From: Clostridiales bacterium
GTDB taxonomy: Bacteria; Bacillota; Clostridia; Lachnospirales; Lachnospiraceae
NCBI GenBank assembly: GCA_018365455.1
Contig: JAGZJZ010000022.1
Span: forward strand, 49,523 to 113,522
Reading direction: 5' to 3'
DNA: 64,000 bases
Within the stretch, counting starts at the first letter, position 1. Each line of letters starts with the position of its first letter. This document shows positions 50,669 through 61,200 of this stretch, piece by piece. The notes beneath the pieces were generated by a model. The model did no database searches. It had not been told where the DNA came from and was given only the letters and a program-made list of their open reading frames with translations. Both the position numbers and the translations under genes were made by a program.

Positions 50669-51520
50669 TTACGATTTCAGATATGCGTCAAGAATCTTCT
50701 GTGTCTTTAGTGAATCTTCATGCAGCATAATCATATTAGATTCTAAAGCATCCATCACTATTTGTCGGTTTTCCAGTGCTTCACGATATGTATCTTCCTT
50801 AAACGATACCTCCGTAATATACTCTGTTGAATCTTCTGTTTTACTATATACCGGCCATATTTCAAGATCGATATCAATTCCGGATATATTACCGGCATAT
50901 TTACTGTAGTAAACAGGACCGCATTTTTTGCCGTTTTCCAGGGTATCTTTTCCCCAGTTTTTCCCCTGCCAGTTTTCTAATTTTCCCGGCATTCTATCTT
51001 TTAAGATTTCTATTGCATCATCTTTTTTTGGTAATTCTAACTCATCATACCCTTTATTTGGCTCTTTTTTCTTATTGCTTAGACTAAGGGTCATTTTCGC
51101 ATATCCCCAGTCTACCTGTGCCTCATAATTTGTGTCAGAAATATCAAATCCTTCACTGTTAGCCACTGAAAGAGCTGAATCAATATCTCCGTTTTCAATA
51201 GAATATCTCTTCTTATATGTCAGTTCAAAATTGTCACTGTCTTCTTTTATTCGAATTCTGTTATTCCACCCCTGATCAGAAAAATCATATTCAGGTGTTT
51301 CAATGTACAGAACCCCAATCGTTTCATATGTTTTACCTGTGTTGAAAAAATCACGATATTCACTCTTTAACTGTTGGTCACTGTTAAGAACTTTATCCGA
51401 ATCAATAAGAAACTTCATTTCATAGTCCGGTACCATATTGGCTTCTGCCTTAACAGGAACTGTATATAATAAAGAAAATACACTAACGGAAGCTAAAACT
51501 GCTGTAAATAATCTTTTCAT
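50669..51520 (-). CDS. Secreted CYTH-like protein
   Basis: A 283-residue protein with a signal peptide (LFTAVLASVSVFSLLYTVPV-KAEA). The mature N-terminus has hallmarks of the CYTH / triphosphate-tunnel fold: DYEMKFLI (a DxExK version of the ExExK motif), paired basic residues in NNRIRIKEDSDNFELTYKKR, and alternating acidic strands later (DIDLEIWPVYSK, EYITEVSFKED). CYTH enzymes hydrolyse triphosphates or adenylate nucleotides with metal, normally in the cytosol; an exported form is unusual. It ends an operon with an ABC importer and a beta-CASP hydrolase, suggesting work on an extracellular phosphate compound. The assignment is by motif only. Confidence 0.55.
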   Translation of the reverse strand: MKRLFTAVLASVSVFSLLYTVPVKAEANMVPDYEMKFLIDSDKVLNSDQQLKSEYRDFFNTGKTYETIGVLYIETPEYDFSDQGWNNRIRIKEDSDNFELTYKKRYSIENGDIDSALSVANSEGFDISDTNYEAQVDWGYAKMTLSLSNKKKEPNKGYDELELPKKDDAIEILKDRMPGKLENWQGKNWGKDTLENGKKCGPVYYSKYAGNISGIDIDLEIWPVYSKTEDSTEYITEVSFKEDTYREALENRQIVMDALESNMIMLHEDSLKTQKILDAYLKS

Positions 51521-51532
51521 TTTTATTCTCCT

Positions 51533-52630
51533 CTAGATTTCCAATGTATCTTTTACAGATACACATTCTGTCAATTGACTTTTATCAGATATTATATTTG
51601 CGGAATGAAATAGTACCACCTTTTCAAATTGGTTATCCGAACAAACCGTTCTTGCCTGATGATAATTCATATGTACAGGATACTGAAATAGCTGCGCATT
51701 CCCGTTGTTGAACAGAAAATCAGCATACGTATTTTTATAAATATGGCCGGTAAATACGATATGACCTCCAAGTTCGATGAATTTATCTGCAAATCTTTGA
51801 TTCCGGACACTGCTTAACTGCGCATCAGAGACTACTATTATCGCGGGTTCTCTACACCAGTGGCTCAGATGCCGTATCTGTCTCTGGATTTGATGGGTGT
51901 GCCAGTGTTCATCACTCACTTTAATCTGCTGGTATAGCATGCTGTCAACATATATATGTATGGATTCTTCTATCGCTTCAAGCATACACACCAGCTCCAG
52001 TCCTCTTCCATACTTTGGTACCGGAAGCAGTACTGTTCCCTTTTCTTTTATACAGTTTTTCAATTTATTACACAGATTTTCTTTTAAACTGTCTGTATCC
52101 GCTTTACTATTTCCGTCACCACAATCCAGTACTGCAATATTTGCATTTATGTTCTTCAGTTTATCACATTTATATAGATTTGATTTTTCACTGTAGTCTC
52201 CTGAGAAAAGAATCCTTTTGTCCTCGAATTGCAAAAGATACCATAATCCGCCTGTGCAGTGACCGCTTCGTCCGTATGTCACTGAAAGACTGGCATCTAT
52301 TTTTACTTTACCTGGACAGCAATTATCAAAATATAATCGTTTCCAGTTTTGATAAGTTATGCCGGACTGCTGTCTGGTTTCCTCCGAAGAAATGATTTTT
52401 CCTGAAAAACCTTTTCTAATCAACCATTCTATACCGCCACAATGGTCTTTATGAGAATGCGTCAAAAACAGATATTTTATTTTGGAGATATGCTGTTTTG
52501 ACAGATACGGATACGGTTGATTATCTCCTTCTGAAATCCCGCAGTCTACTAAAATTGAATACGGCTTTCCTATAATAAGAAACGAATTTCGGCCATGTTC
52601 CTGACAGCCTCCGGCGATATATAATTCCAT
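51533..52630 (-). CDS. Metallo-beta-lactamase fold protein with beta-CASP-like region
   Basis: A 365-residue cytosolic hydrolase. Metal-binding motifs: LTHSHKDHCGG (HxHxDH), GRSGHCTGGLWYLL and ILFSGDYSEKSN. The second half resembles the beta-CASP cap of RNase J/CPSF-type nucleases (LLPVPKYGRGLELVCMLEAI, IVFTGHIYKNTYADF, VVLFHSAN). Such enzymes cut RNA or other phosphodiesters. Its position directly after the importer permease (start two bases past the stop) is unusual for an RNA-processing enzyme and suggests a phosphodiester substrate brought in by the transporter; that is inference. Confidence 0.7.
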   Translation of the reverse strand: MELYIAGGCQEHGRNSFLIIGKPYSILVDCGISEGDNQPYPYLSKQHISKIKYLFLTHSHKDHCGGIEWLIRKGFSGKIISSEETRQQSGITYQNWKRLYFDNCCPGKVKIDASLSVTYGRSGHCTGGLWYLLQFEDKRILFSGDYSEKSNLYKCDKLKNINANIAVLDCGDGNSKADTDSLKENLCNKLKNCIKEKGTVLLPVPKYGRGLELVCMLEAIEESIHIYVDSMLYQQIKVSDEHWHTHQIQRQIRHLSHWCREPAIIVVSDAQLSSVRNQRFADKFIELGGHIVFTGHIYKNTYADFLFNNGNAQLFQYPVHMNYHQARTVCSDNQFEKVVLFHSANIISDKSQLTECVSVKDTLEI

Positions 52631-52632
52631 AA

Positions 52633-54294
52633 TCAGTATTTCCTTCTGTCCATCACATAGTTCAGAATAATCAGAAGTGTTGTTGTGATAAGAACACAGA
52701 TTAATGCCATGGCCATTGCCACTGAAGCGCTGCCCTGTTCAAATTCACGCACTATAAATGTTGAAACTGTCTGAACATTTGGAGGAGATATGAGACTTGC
52801 GCCAACAAGTTCCCTAAATACGATAATAAATATCATCATCCATCCCTGAATCACTCCCCTCTTTATAAGAGGTAGTGTCACATGAACAAAAACATAGAAA
52901 TGATTACCGCCACATATTTTTCCAGCCTCTATCAGAGATTCTCCTGTCTGCATTAGAGCTGAACTTACATACTGTACAGAATATGGAAGAAACATTACTA
53001 CGTAAGTTAATATCATAAATCCCAATGTATTATACAAAGGCAGCCATTTATATATACGATTCCAGAATAGCATCAGTCCAATTACAAGAACAATGTTTGG
53101 CAGCATTTCCGGCAGAAGAGCCTCTGCATCTATGATCTGCTTCCATCTCTTTCCCTTCTTAATCAGCACAACTAACAGGGTTCCGATGAAACATGCAATT
53201 GTAGCCGATATTACTGCAAGTAAAAAGCTGGTCATCATCGCTTCCCACCCTTTGCTGTTTTTCGTAAACAAATCAAGGTAATGCCGGAAAGTAAAGTTCC
53301 CTGGTGAAAGACCATAGCCACGCAATTTAATTAACGAAGTTGCTATGACTGAAAAATAAGGGATTCCGATCGATACTGTAATAATAAAAATAAGATAGAT
53401 ACCCGCAGCTGCTTCTGTCAGCTTTCGGCATGTATAAATATACTCACGCTTTCCCTTACCTCCAAGAAGATTATAAGTATGACGTGAAGTTATATTATTC
53501 TGAATCAACCACATAAGCATACAAATAAGAACCAGTACACTAGACAGACTTGATGCTTTGCCAAAATCGATTGGCGATGTGGAAGCATACCGATGTATAT
53601 CTGTTGTAAACACATAAAATCCGATTCTATTGCCAATCGTAGAGGGAGTCCCATATTCAGACATCGTCTTTACAAAGACAAGCAGCATAGCAATTGCATA
53701 GTTTCCTGTTAGTAAAGGCAGAACGATTTTTTTGAATCTGTAAAAAAAGCCAGCACCGCTAACAGAAGCGCTTTCCTCAAGATTTATTCCAATATTGAGC
53801 ACTGCATTCTTTATCATCGTAGTCATAAATGGAAAAACATGAAAACTCATAGCAAGCACTAATCCGCCAAGTGAAAAGAATTTTTCTGAAAGACTTCCTG
53901 TTCCCGGAAAGATCTGCTGGAACAGACCTCTTTTCTGCATAAACAGTATCCATCCCATAGATGAAATATAAGGCGGTGTCATAAATGGAATCATAAGGAT
54001 GATATCAAGCCACTTATATCTTGAGAATCTGGTTCTGGCTAATAAGAAAGCCAAAGGGGTTGAAATAATCGTCGATACGATGACTACCAGAATCCCTAAA
54101 ATAAGTGAATTCGTTATTGTCTTAACATTCTCCTTCGACACCCATATCTGCAAAGCATTCGTAAAATCAAAGCGGCCATCTATAATGACCGCCTCTCCAA
54201 AAACTGAAATAATCGGCAGAATAATTAGAACAAATAGCAAAACAAATATTGTAAAATATATGGCTATTTTTCTTTTGTTTGTAAGGTTATTCAC
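52633..54294 (-). CDS. ABC transporter permease with two fused membrane domains (FbpB/PhnV class)
   Basis: A 553-residue permease with about twelve helices in two BPD_transp_1 units. Each half carries an EAA-type loop: NLEESASVSGAGFFYRFKKI in the first and SLIEAGKICGGNHFYVFVHV in the second. This layout is typical of importers for ferric iron, 2-aminoethylphosphonate, hexose phosphate or thiamine. The frame opens with TTG at 54318 inside the preceding gene; the GTG at 54294 with AGAGGAG nine bases upstream is preferred. Confidence 0.88.
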   Translation of the reverse strand: MNNLTNKRKIAIYFTIFVLLFVLIILPIISVFGEAVIIDGRFDFTNALQIWVSKENVKTITNSLILGILVVIVSTIISTPLAFLLARTRFSRYKWLDIILMIPFMTPPYISSMGWILFMQKRGLFQQIFPGTGSLSEKFFSLGGLVLAMSFHVFPFMTTMIKNAVLNIGINLEESASVSGAGFFYRFKKIVLPLLTGNYAIAMLLVFVKTMSEYGTPSTIGNRIGFYVFTTDIHRYASTSPIDFGKASSLSSVLVLICMLMWLIQNNITSRHTYNLLGGKGKREYIYTCRKLTEAAAGIYLIFIITVSIGIPYFSVIATSLIKLRGYGLSPGNFTFRHYLDLFTKNSKGWEAMMTSFLLAVISATIACFIGTLLVVLIKKGKRWKQIIDAEALLPEMLPNIVLVIGLMLFWNRIYKWLPLYNTLGFMILTYVVMFLPYSVQYVSSALMQTGESLIEAGKICGGNHFYVFVHVTLPLIKRGVIQGWMMIFIIVFRELVGASLISPPNVQTVSTFIVREFEQGSASVAMAMALICVLITTTLLIILNYVMDRRKY

Positions 54295-54308
54295 ACTCTG
54301 CTTCTCCT

Positions 54309-55382
54309 CTACTGGCAAAGCTTATTAAGCTTTGATGCTATTTCTCCTGAGTTTTTCATCATAGTATTCCAGTCCATATTTCTAAAGGTAGTAATTTCGC
54401 TTACATTTGTCCGATTACCACAGGTAATATCACTTCTCCCTGGCAGAAGATATGCATCAGCAACCATCATCTGTGCTTCATCAGACATCAGATAATCAAT
54501 AAATGCTTTTGCATTGTCTACATTTTGGCTTGATTTCAAAATCATTGCAGGCCGTGGATTAATCACCGTCCCGGATTCCGGATAATAAATATTCAAAGGC
54601 TCACCTTTTTCCATATTGGTGTATGCATTATAGTCAACACCTGCCACCAGTATTCCTTTTTCACCTGTAATAACGCTTTCCAGTGCTGCTTTATTTGCAC
54701 CTGCGATCATCATTCCGTTATTTGCCATCCCTTCCCAAGCACTCCAGTCATTATCTGTATCGCACATATAACCCGCAAGAAAATCCTTACACGAGCCGGA
54801 TTTTTCAGGATCCGGAATTGCTAATAAATCTTTATACTGTTCATCTGACAGTTCGGACCAATCTGCATTTAAGCTTTCAATTATTGTAGTATTGTAGATT
54901 ACGCCAAGAGCGGAAGCACTGGTTCCAAACAGCATATTATCTTCATCCACCCATTCCTTATACAATTTGTCTTTATTATCTGCTTCCGGATAACTTAACG
55001 TCTGTCCGCTATTTTTCATAGAAAGCCCGTCAGACCATGAAGCAAGAACAACAACATCTGCGACCGGGTTATTTTTTTCCGTCTCCAGTCTTGCAAGTAT
55101 TTCACCTGTTGTTCCTTCAAACAAATCTACCTTTATACCTGTTTTTTTCTCAAACCCATCCACGTATGCTGTATTCAGGTCTGTAGGGCTTGGCATATAT
55201 ACCGTTACAGAACCGCTCTGTTCTTTACTTTCTGTATTGTCGTCAGCCTGCTCTGTTGCTGCATTCTGAGTATTTTTTTCTGTACTAACATTGGTTGAAG
55301 CATTTGCATTTTCTGCACCACATGCCATGAGATTCATTGCCATCGCTGCAATTGTACATACTGCCAGAACTTTTCTTTTCAT
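54309..55382 (-). CDS. ABC importer solute-binding lipoprotein (FbpA/PhnS/AfuA class)
   Basis: A 357-residue lipoprotein (lipobox NLMACGA near residue 20) with a low-complexity linker rich in N, T, E and Q, then a binding domain: VTVYMPSPTDLNTAYVDGFE, GTTGEILARLETEKNNPVAD-VVVLASW, ASALGVIYNTTII and YPESGTVINPRPAMIL. The class includes iron, 2-aminoethylphosphonate and sugar-phosphate binders. The Tyr pair typical of iron-binding FbpA is not evident, and a GTTGE motif like that of anion binders is present, so a phosphorylated ligand is more likely than iron. Confidence 0.82.
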   Translation of the reverse strand: MKRKVLAVCTIAAMAMNLMACGAENANASTNVSTEKNTQNAATEQADDNTESKEQSGSVTVYMPSPTDLNTAYVDGFEKKTGIKVDLFEGTTGEILARLETEKNNPVADVVVLASWSDGLSMKNSGQTLSYPEADNKDKLYKEWVDEDNMLFGTSASALGVIYNTTIIESLNADWSELSDEQYKDLLAIPDPEKSGSCKDFLAGYMCDTDNDWSAWEGMANNGMMIAGANKAALESVITGEKGILVAGVDYNAYTNMEKGEPLNIYYPESGTVINPRPAMILKSSQNVDNAKAFIDYLMSDEAQMMVADAYLLPGRSDITCGNRTNVSEITTFRNMDWNTMMKNSGEIASKLNKLCQ

Positions 55383-55401
55383 TTTTTTCTCTCCTCTTTT
55401 A

Positions 55402-56355
55402 TCAAATCGTTACGATATCATGCTCATTTACGTAAACAGAAACTTCAGCTCCTACACTGTACCTACTGGAGGATTCAACAGTCCATCGCTTACCATGAAC
55501 ATTCAAATATAAATTGTATTTTTCACCCAAAAAGTCAATACCGCTTACCACGGCTGGGAATTCTCGATAACCGTCTTTCTTTTTTAATGCAGCAGTCTCC
55601 GGTCTGAACATACTGTCAGTTTCGACCCAATTTGATTTACCGATAAAATTCGCAATAAAGTGTGTCTTAGGCCTCTGGTATATGTTTTCCGGTTTACCTT
55701 GTTGTTCAATCCTGCCTTTATTCATGACAATAATCCAGTCGCTCATGCTCATTGCTTCCATTTGGTCATGTGTTACAAAAACAGCTGTTGTATTCAATTT
55801 TTCTATTAGCCCTTTCATTTCCAATCTCATATCTTCTCTTAATATAGCATCAAGAGCTGATAACGGCTCATCAAAAAGAATGCAGTCTGGTTTAGTAACG
55901 ATAGCTCTTGCGAATCCAACTCTTTGCTGCTGTCCTCCCGAAAGCTGTGAAGGATATCTGTCTTTATATTCTGAAAGCTGAACAGATTCAAGCGCTTCAT
56001 TTACTCTTTCTTTTATATTTACGGTATCTTTTTTGGCTCTTAATCCAAATGCAACATTCTCAAATACACTTAAATGAGGCCATAATGCAAAATCCTGAAA
56101 AACAAATCCAATATTTCTTTTTTCTGGAGGTATGTTAATTCTATTTTTATCTGAGAAAACACAACTATCATCAAACCATATCTCTCCGGAATCAGGCTTT
56201 TCAAGCCCGGCAATCATCCGTAATATCGTAGTTTTACCACACCCTGACGGACCGAGCAACGTAGTAAAGTCATTATCCTGTATTTCCAGGTCAAGGCTTT
56301 TTATAACTTCAGCTTTATCAAATGACTTACAAATCCTATTCATTGATATTTTCAT
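55402..56355 (-). CDS. ABC importer ATPase (PotA/FbpC class)
   Basis: A 317-residue ATPase: Walker A LLGPSGCGKTTILRMI near residue 35, Q-loop VFQDFALWPHLSVFEN, signature LSGGQQQRVGFARAI, Walker B CILFDEPLSALDA and switch His in VFVTHDQMEAMSM. A C-terminal TOBE-like region follows (EKYNLYLNVHGKRWTVES). It is the first gene of the operon ATPase, binding protein, permease, beta-CASP protein, CYTH protein. GGAGGAG precedes the ATG. Confidence 0.93.
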   Translation of the reverse strand: MKISMNRICKSFDKAEVIKSLDLEIQDNDFTTLLGPSGCGKTTILRMIAGLEKPDSGEIWFDDSCVFSDKNRINIPPEKRNIGFVFQDFALWPHLSVFENVAFGLRAKKDTVNIKERVNEALESVQLSEYKDRYPSQLSGGQQQRVGFARAIVTKPDCILFDEPLSALDAILREDMRLEMKGLIEKLNTTAVFVTHDQMEAMSMSDWIIVMNKGRIEQQGKPENIYQRPKTHFIANFIGKSNWVETDSMFRPETAALKKKDGYREFPAVVSGIDFLGEKYNLYLNVHGKRWTVESSSRYSVGAEVSVYVNEHDIVTI

Positions 56356-56372
56356 ACTTCTCCTCCTTCTCT

Positions 56373-56435
56373 ATTATATTTTAGTGACAGAATGTAAAAA
56401 ACAATATCTTAACAGTGTAAAATGAATGTAAAAAA
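56373..56435 (-). promoter_or_regulatory. Importer promoter with PhoP-box-like direct repeats
   Basis: On the minus strand TATAAT (56378-56373) has a poor -35 (TTTTTT), and TTTACA occurs at 56398-56393, 56421-56416 and 56432-56427, the last two 11 bases apart, with TTAAGA (56412-56407) between. TTTTTTACATTC is exactly repeated (56401-56390 and 56435-56424). Gram-positive PhoP binds TTAACA-like repeats with 11-bp spacing at this position of activated promoters. The assignment is a hypothesis. Confidence 0.4.
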
Positions 56436-56561
56436 TTCTAATATTTTTTCCACCATTACCTGAACTTATCACAATTTTATTCCTTTAGGATATATCTGCA
56501 TAGAAACAGCGAGAGTGCCAGATTAAACAATATTAGCGTATAAAATGGGCGTAAAATTACG

Positions 56562-56588
56562 AACGGCGGCCAAATCTAGACCGCCGTT
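56562..56588 (-). terminator. Terminator after the metallophosphoesterase gene
   Basis: AACGGCGG (56562-56569) pairs perfectly with CCGCCGTT (56581-56588) around an 11-base loop, 35 bases after the stop codon. The T-tract on the minus strand is weak (CGTAATTTTACG). Confidence 0.6.
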
Positions 56589-56622
56589 TCTTTATAACAA
56601 ATTAATTACAGGAATACTGAAT

Positions 56623-58197
56623 TTATCTGGTAACTTTTTTGCTTTTTACCTTGCCAGCTTTTCCTATTATATTTGTTTTTCCTAATTTACGATATGCTCT
56701 TATTTTGTAGTAATAAGTTTTACCCTTCTTTAGTCCGCTATCTGTAAATGTAAAAGACTTTTGCTTAGAATTAGCTACTTTGATCGTTTTGATTTTTTTG
56801 TATGTCCCGTTTTTACCTGCAGCACGATAAATTTTGTAGCCATCGGCTCCAGCTGTCTTTTTCCATTTGATGGATAAAGATTTCTTTTTTTTATTGGAAA
56901 CAGAAGCGATTTTAACTTCTCCTGGTACAACTTTGCATTTTTTTATCGAAGAATAGCTTCCATATTTCTTTTTATTATTTATAGATCCGAATGCACGTAT
57001 TTTATAGTAGTAGGTTTTTCCGGGTTTACGCTTTTTGTCCGTATAGGAGGTCTGATTTCCTTTTTTTATAGATGCAGCTACTTTATATTTACCATTTTTC
57101 TTATCGCTCCGGTAAATGATATAGCCAGAAGCATTTTTTGCCTTTTTCCAGGTAAGCTTTAGACTGTTATAGGAAGAAGCGCTTACTTTAAGAGCGGTGT
57201 TTCCAACAGTTACTTCAGGAGCAACAGGTTTTGACGGTTCTTCTGGTTTAGGAGGCTGCGGTTTTGGCGGTTCTGGCTTAGACGGTTCCGGCTGCTTTTT
57301 CCCAGTATAGAATATATCTACATTTGACCGGGCAGCTCCCGTGTTATCATTAGTCACTTTGGCATACCATCCATATCCCGTTTCCGGCGAAAGCCCGCTC
57401 CAGTTAAACTCTGCCCTGCCGTTAGAAACAGGTGCTTTTCCGATTATCTCATCGGTGTATACTGCTGCAGCAAAACGGCTGGTTTCCAAAGATTTGGCAG
57501 AAGTATCAAAATCAACATCCAGTTCATAAATGTCCTGATTAATTGCAACGGTTCCAGCTCCATAAGATTCCAGCTTTGGTGAATCAAAGTAGTTAAAATC
57601 TTCTTTTGCAGGTGAATAGGAATTCATATAAATCTTATCATTCTGAAGATCGAAATACAGGAATTTGATATACTCTGAACCTCCTTCCGGATCTGACTGA
57701 TAATCGGTACAAATCTGATATACCAGACGCTTCGAGCCATCCGTATTTTGGAATTCGTCTACCTGTATAGATGCACCATGGTAATGGCCATTTAAAACTG
57801 CAATTACATTTTCATTTTTAGCTACTACATTTTCCTGTATCACCTTTCCGGCATAATCTAGGATGCTGTCATCCGTGATTTTAACATTTGCATATCTGTG
57901 GAAACACAAAATAGCTTTTCTATCTTTGTATTGTTCCAATACCTGATTCATCCAGTCGATCTCTTCCTTATAAATATCCCAGCTCATATATAGAATAATG
58001 AGATCCTGTCCATTTTCCGTCAGCAGATCATAATGTCCCAGATTATTCTTGTAGCTTTCTCCATAGTAATCCTTATCTGCGAATCGGTCTGCACCAAAAT
58101 TGTTCCAGTAATTATTGTAATACTCATTTCCTGCTGCTACATCATGGTTTCCGGCCAGTATCCCATACGGCATATTATTGTCATCAAATATTTTCAT
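56623..58197 (-). CDS. C-terminal part of a metallophosphoesterase exoprotein (split by TAG)
   Basis: A 524-codon frame that continues the upstream ORF in the same reading frame after a single TAG (58203-58201) and one Ala codon. It carries the second half of the metallophosphoesterase domain (MPYGILAGNHDVAAGN, AILCFHRYANVK, AVLNGHYHGA), a Fn3-like domain (about 225-305), a PEPPKPQPPKPEEPSKP hinge and two further Fn3-type repeats with basic strands (KTYYYKIRAF, KTYYYKIRAY). It has no signal peptide and no ribosome binding site before its first ATG, so without read-through it is unlikely to be made or exported. Confidence 0.7.
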   Translation of the reverse strand: MKIFDDNNMPYGILAGNHDVAAGNEYYNNYWNNFGADRFADKDYYGESYKNNLGHYDLLTENGQDLIILYMSWDIYKEEIDWMNQVLEQYKDRKAILCFHRYANVKITDDSILDYAGKVIQENVVAKNENVIAVLNGHYHGASIQVDEFQNTDGSKRLVYQICTDYQSDPEGGSEYIKFLYFDLQNDKIYMNSYSPAKEDFNYFDSPKLESYGAGTVAINQDIYELDVDFDTSAKSLETSRFAAAVYTDEIIGKAPVSNGRAEFNWSGLSPETGYGWYAKVTNDNTGAARSNVDIFYTGKKQPEPSKPEPPKPQPPKPEEPSKPVAPEVTVGNTALKVSASSYNSLKLTWKKAKNASGYIIYRSDKKNGKYKVAASIKKGNQTSYTDKKRKPGKTYYYKIRAFGSINNKKKYGSYSSIKKCKVVPGEVKIASVSNKKKKSLSIKWKKTAGADGYKIYRAAGKNGTYKKIKTIKVANSKQKSFTFTDSGLKKGKTYYYKIRAYRKLGKTNIIGKAGKVKSKKVTR

Positions 58198-58200
58198 TGC

Positions 58201-61200
58201 CTAATCCGCTCGCTGCCATTGATCCTGCATATCCCATTCGTCTACAATATCGCCTGTATGGATGGTGTAGCGAATCTTCCAATCCAGTGCATTGTTTACA
58301 ATCCACTGATTCTGAGCTGAAAAGTGATCATGCCAGGTTTCTGCATAATATTGGGTATCTGTAATCCATGCCATGGAAAAGTCGTATTGCTCCGGTCTTA
58401 GCATGCCGTCCCAGCCAGATAGTGCTGCACTTTTAGCTTTTCCTGGAGATACTTGTGGAGTACCTGCGCTTCTGCATTGAACTAAAAGATATGCTGTGTC
58501 CTGCACTACATGATTTTCCGCCTGGAATTCTGCCTTAATGCTTCCGTTTTCATCTGCTTTTTTCAGCAGCTCCCATCGGTTTTCCTTTGTATTGTATACG
58601 TACATAGCGGTTGCATGTGTTTCGTCGGCATAACTTGCATTACCATCCCAGTTTGCAGCAATGCGATCCGTACTTTTAACGCTCCCCGTCTTAACGGTAA
58701 AGATCTGATAGGGAAGATTGCCGGTAGGTGAGGTAACCTTCATTTCTTCATTTCCTGCATCCAGTGTGATCTGGCTGCTTCCATCACCTTGTTCCATGGT
58801 TACAGATCCATTTTCCAGGGTTAAGGCTCTTCCTTTATAAAATTCTGCTGTTCCACTCTTTCCATTTAATTGTGCAACCTCCACTGACAGTTGCGCCTGA
58901 TCTGCTTTTACTTCGCTGGTTTTCCCACTAATTCCGGAAGGATTAACGGTATTTGTTGTGAATGTCACTTCATTTTCGGCTTTATTTCCACAGATATCGT
59001 ATGCGGTAACCGTAAAAATGTGCTCACCAGACTCCATATCTTTTGATGCAATTGTATATGGGAGTGAAATGGTTTTTCCGTCCAGGCGTGCGCAGGTCAT
59101 CTGTTCCTGAACTCCATTTGCATCTGTGATATCAGCATCAAACAAAATATCTCCTGTTAATACGTCATGATTCTGTATTCCTGTCCGAATAACCGGTGCC
59201 GTATTATCTACGGTAACATTTGCTATAGCTTCTTTCTCCTCTGAGACAGCTTTTACTTCATACACACCATCAATCAGTCTTGAAGTATCCCAGTTTGTAC
59301 CTACTGCGGTGAGTTTATCAGCAGGTATTGTGAAATGCAGCTCCAAGGAAGGAGCCATGGTACCATTTTTTGTGTCTCCGATCTTATATGTCCTGTCTAT
59401 TTCCGGATTCTCCAGGTCCAATTTGAATGAATCTCCTGAATATGTATAATCCTGCCTAGCTCGGTCAGGCCCGATTACTTCTCCATTTGCCAACACTAAT
59501 TTAACATTATTCACCGTAAAATCTTCGTGATTTTCAGAAGGCTGATAGATATCTTCAAACGGCGTTCCGGAATCACCTGCCCAAATAGTGAATGTAACGA
59601 CATAGTTTCCATTTTCATCTACCGCAAAGTATTTGTTATCTACCAAAAATGCGCGATCCTCCAGATTTGTCCATTTTCCAAGATAGGATATGATCTCCCT
59701 GCTATTCTCCCCATAGGGAGCCGTCACAACATTTTTAAAATAATTATCCTGACCTCCTGTTTCCAGCGAAAGAAAAGCACCATTTTCTAATACTCTTGCT
59801 GTATCTTCTTCTTTATTATTAATTAATATCTTTGTATCTTTATTATTCTTGCCATTATTTGCAGTGATTGTCTTTACTCCATTAACAACACTTGCGTCAT
59901 TAACGTTCAGACGAATGCCCTCAAAATCATTTGCTCCATTGATTCCTACGGTGTAGGTTTTTGTCTTTGTACTGCGGTAAAGGTTATATCCCTCCACATA
60001 AAATTCCAGGCTCTTATGCCCCAGGATTTCATTTGCTGGAATTCTGGCAAAAAAGCGTCCATTCACACGCTGCTTTGCTTCATAAACAGTGCGAAATTTC
60101 TCTTCATTATCAAAGCGGTACTTGATTGCCATGGAAGTCAATCCAATAGCATCGGAACAATCAAACGCTGCAAATAATTCCTCTCCTTCACTAATGATCT
60201 CCGGCACCGGATTATCCGTGCGTTCTTTCACAACTGGAGAAGCCCCAGTATCCGGATATTCCGGGTAACCCGGGAAATTTACCCGCTTATCTTCGGAAGG
60301 CACCTGCCATGTATCGGTACTTCCTGGTGATGGCTGCAGCTTATTTGATACCTTTATGCTTTCTTTATAATCGCCGCTTTTTGGATAAGTGTACTGAATG
60401 GTAGTATTCTCTCCCGGTTTACAATCAGCACCATTCTCATTGAAAGTAACACTTGCGATCACCTTATCAAAAGTACGTCCGATACTTAACTTTCGCCAGT
60501 CACTGTCATGGAATCCAGCATATTCAATCCGTACAATATCTTTATTTTCAACCAGATCTGTTCCAAAATTTGTGTTAAACTGTTCTACGCTAGTTCCATT
60601 ATTGCTTAACCACAAAACAACGCTTTTTCCAGGCTCTATATAGATATCAGGTGCATTTATAGTCCAGGTCTTAGATACTTTCCCTGCTTCTGCATCCGTA
60701 GGATACTGATAATAAAGGGAATAATAACCCAGATTTATCGACTGGTTGGAATTATTAAATATTTCTGCATAGGTGTATTGCCCATTTTCATGAACTGGCA
60801 GCACTTCCGTAAAAATAAGGGGTGGTTCTTTTGTGTAGTCAAGATCGCCATGATTTACTGCCGTCGTAATATTCTCTGTTGCCTTTCCATCAGACGATTC
60901 CACGTGCCAGGTCACCTCATCCGACCAGAGAAGATCTTTCGACAGGTCGACCGAGAACGTTGCTTCTGCACTTTTATTTTGAGACTTCATCAGCACTTTT
61001 TCAGCCGGTAATCCTGACTGCTGATAAGAAAGATATATATTTACCGAACCCAAAGCCCCACTCACATTAACAGAAAACGATATCCTGTCTTCCAGCTCTT
61101 CCGCTGCCGCATTGGTTAACAAAGTCTCTGCCGACAAATCCACCGGCTGGTCCGGCATTTGCCAGGATGCTGTCATTCCAGGTGTTGGTTCAGCCTGAGA

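Noticed and set aside
58201..58203. TAG read as pyrrolysine
   Set aside because: No pyl genes are visible, the site is not a methylamine methyltransferase, and a one-base change from AAG explains it more simply.
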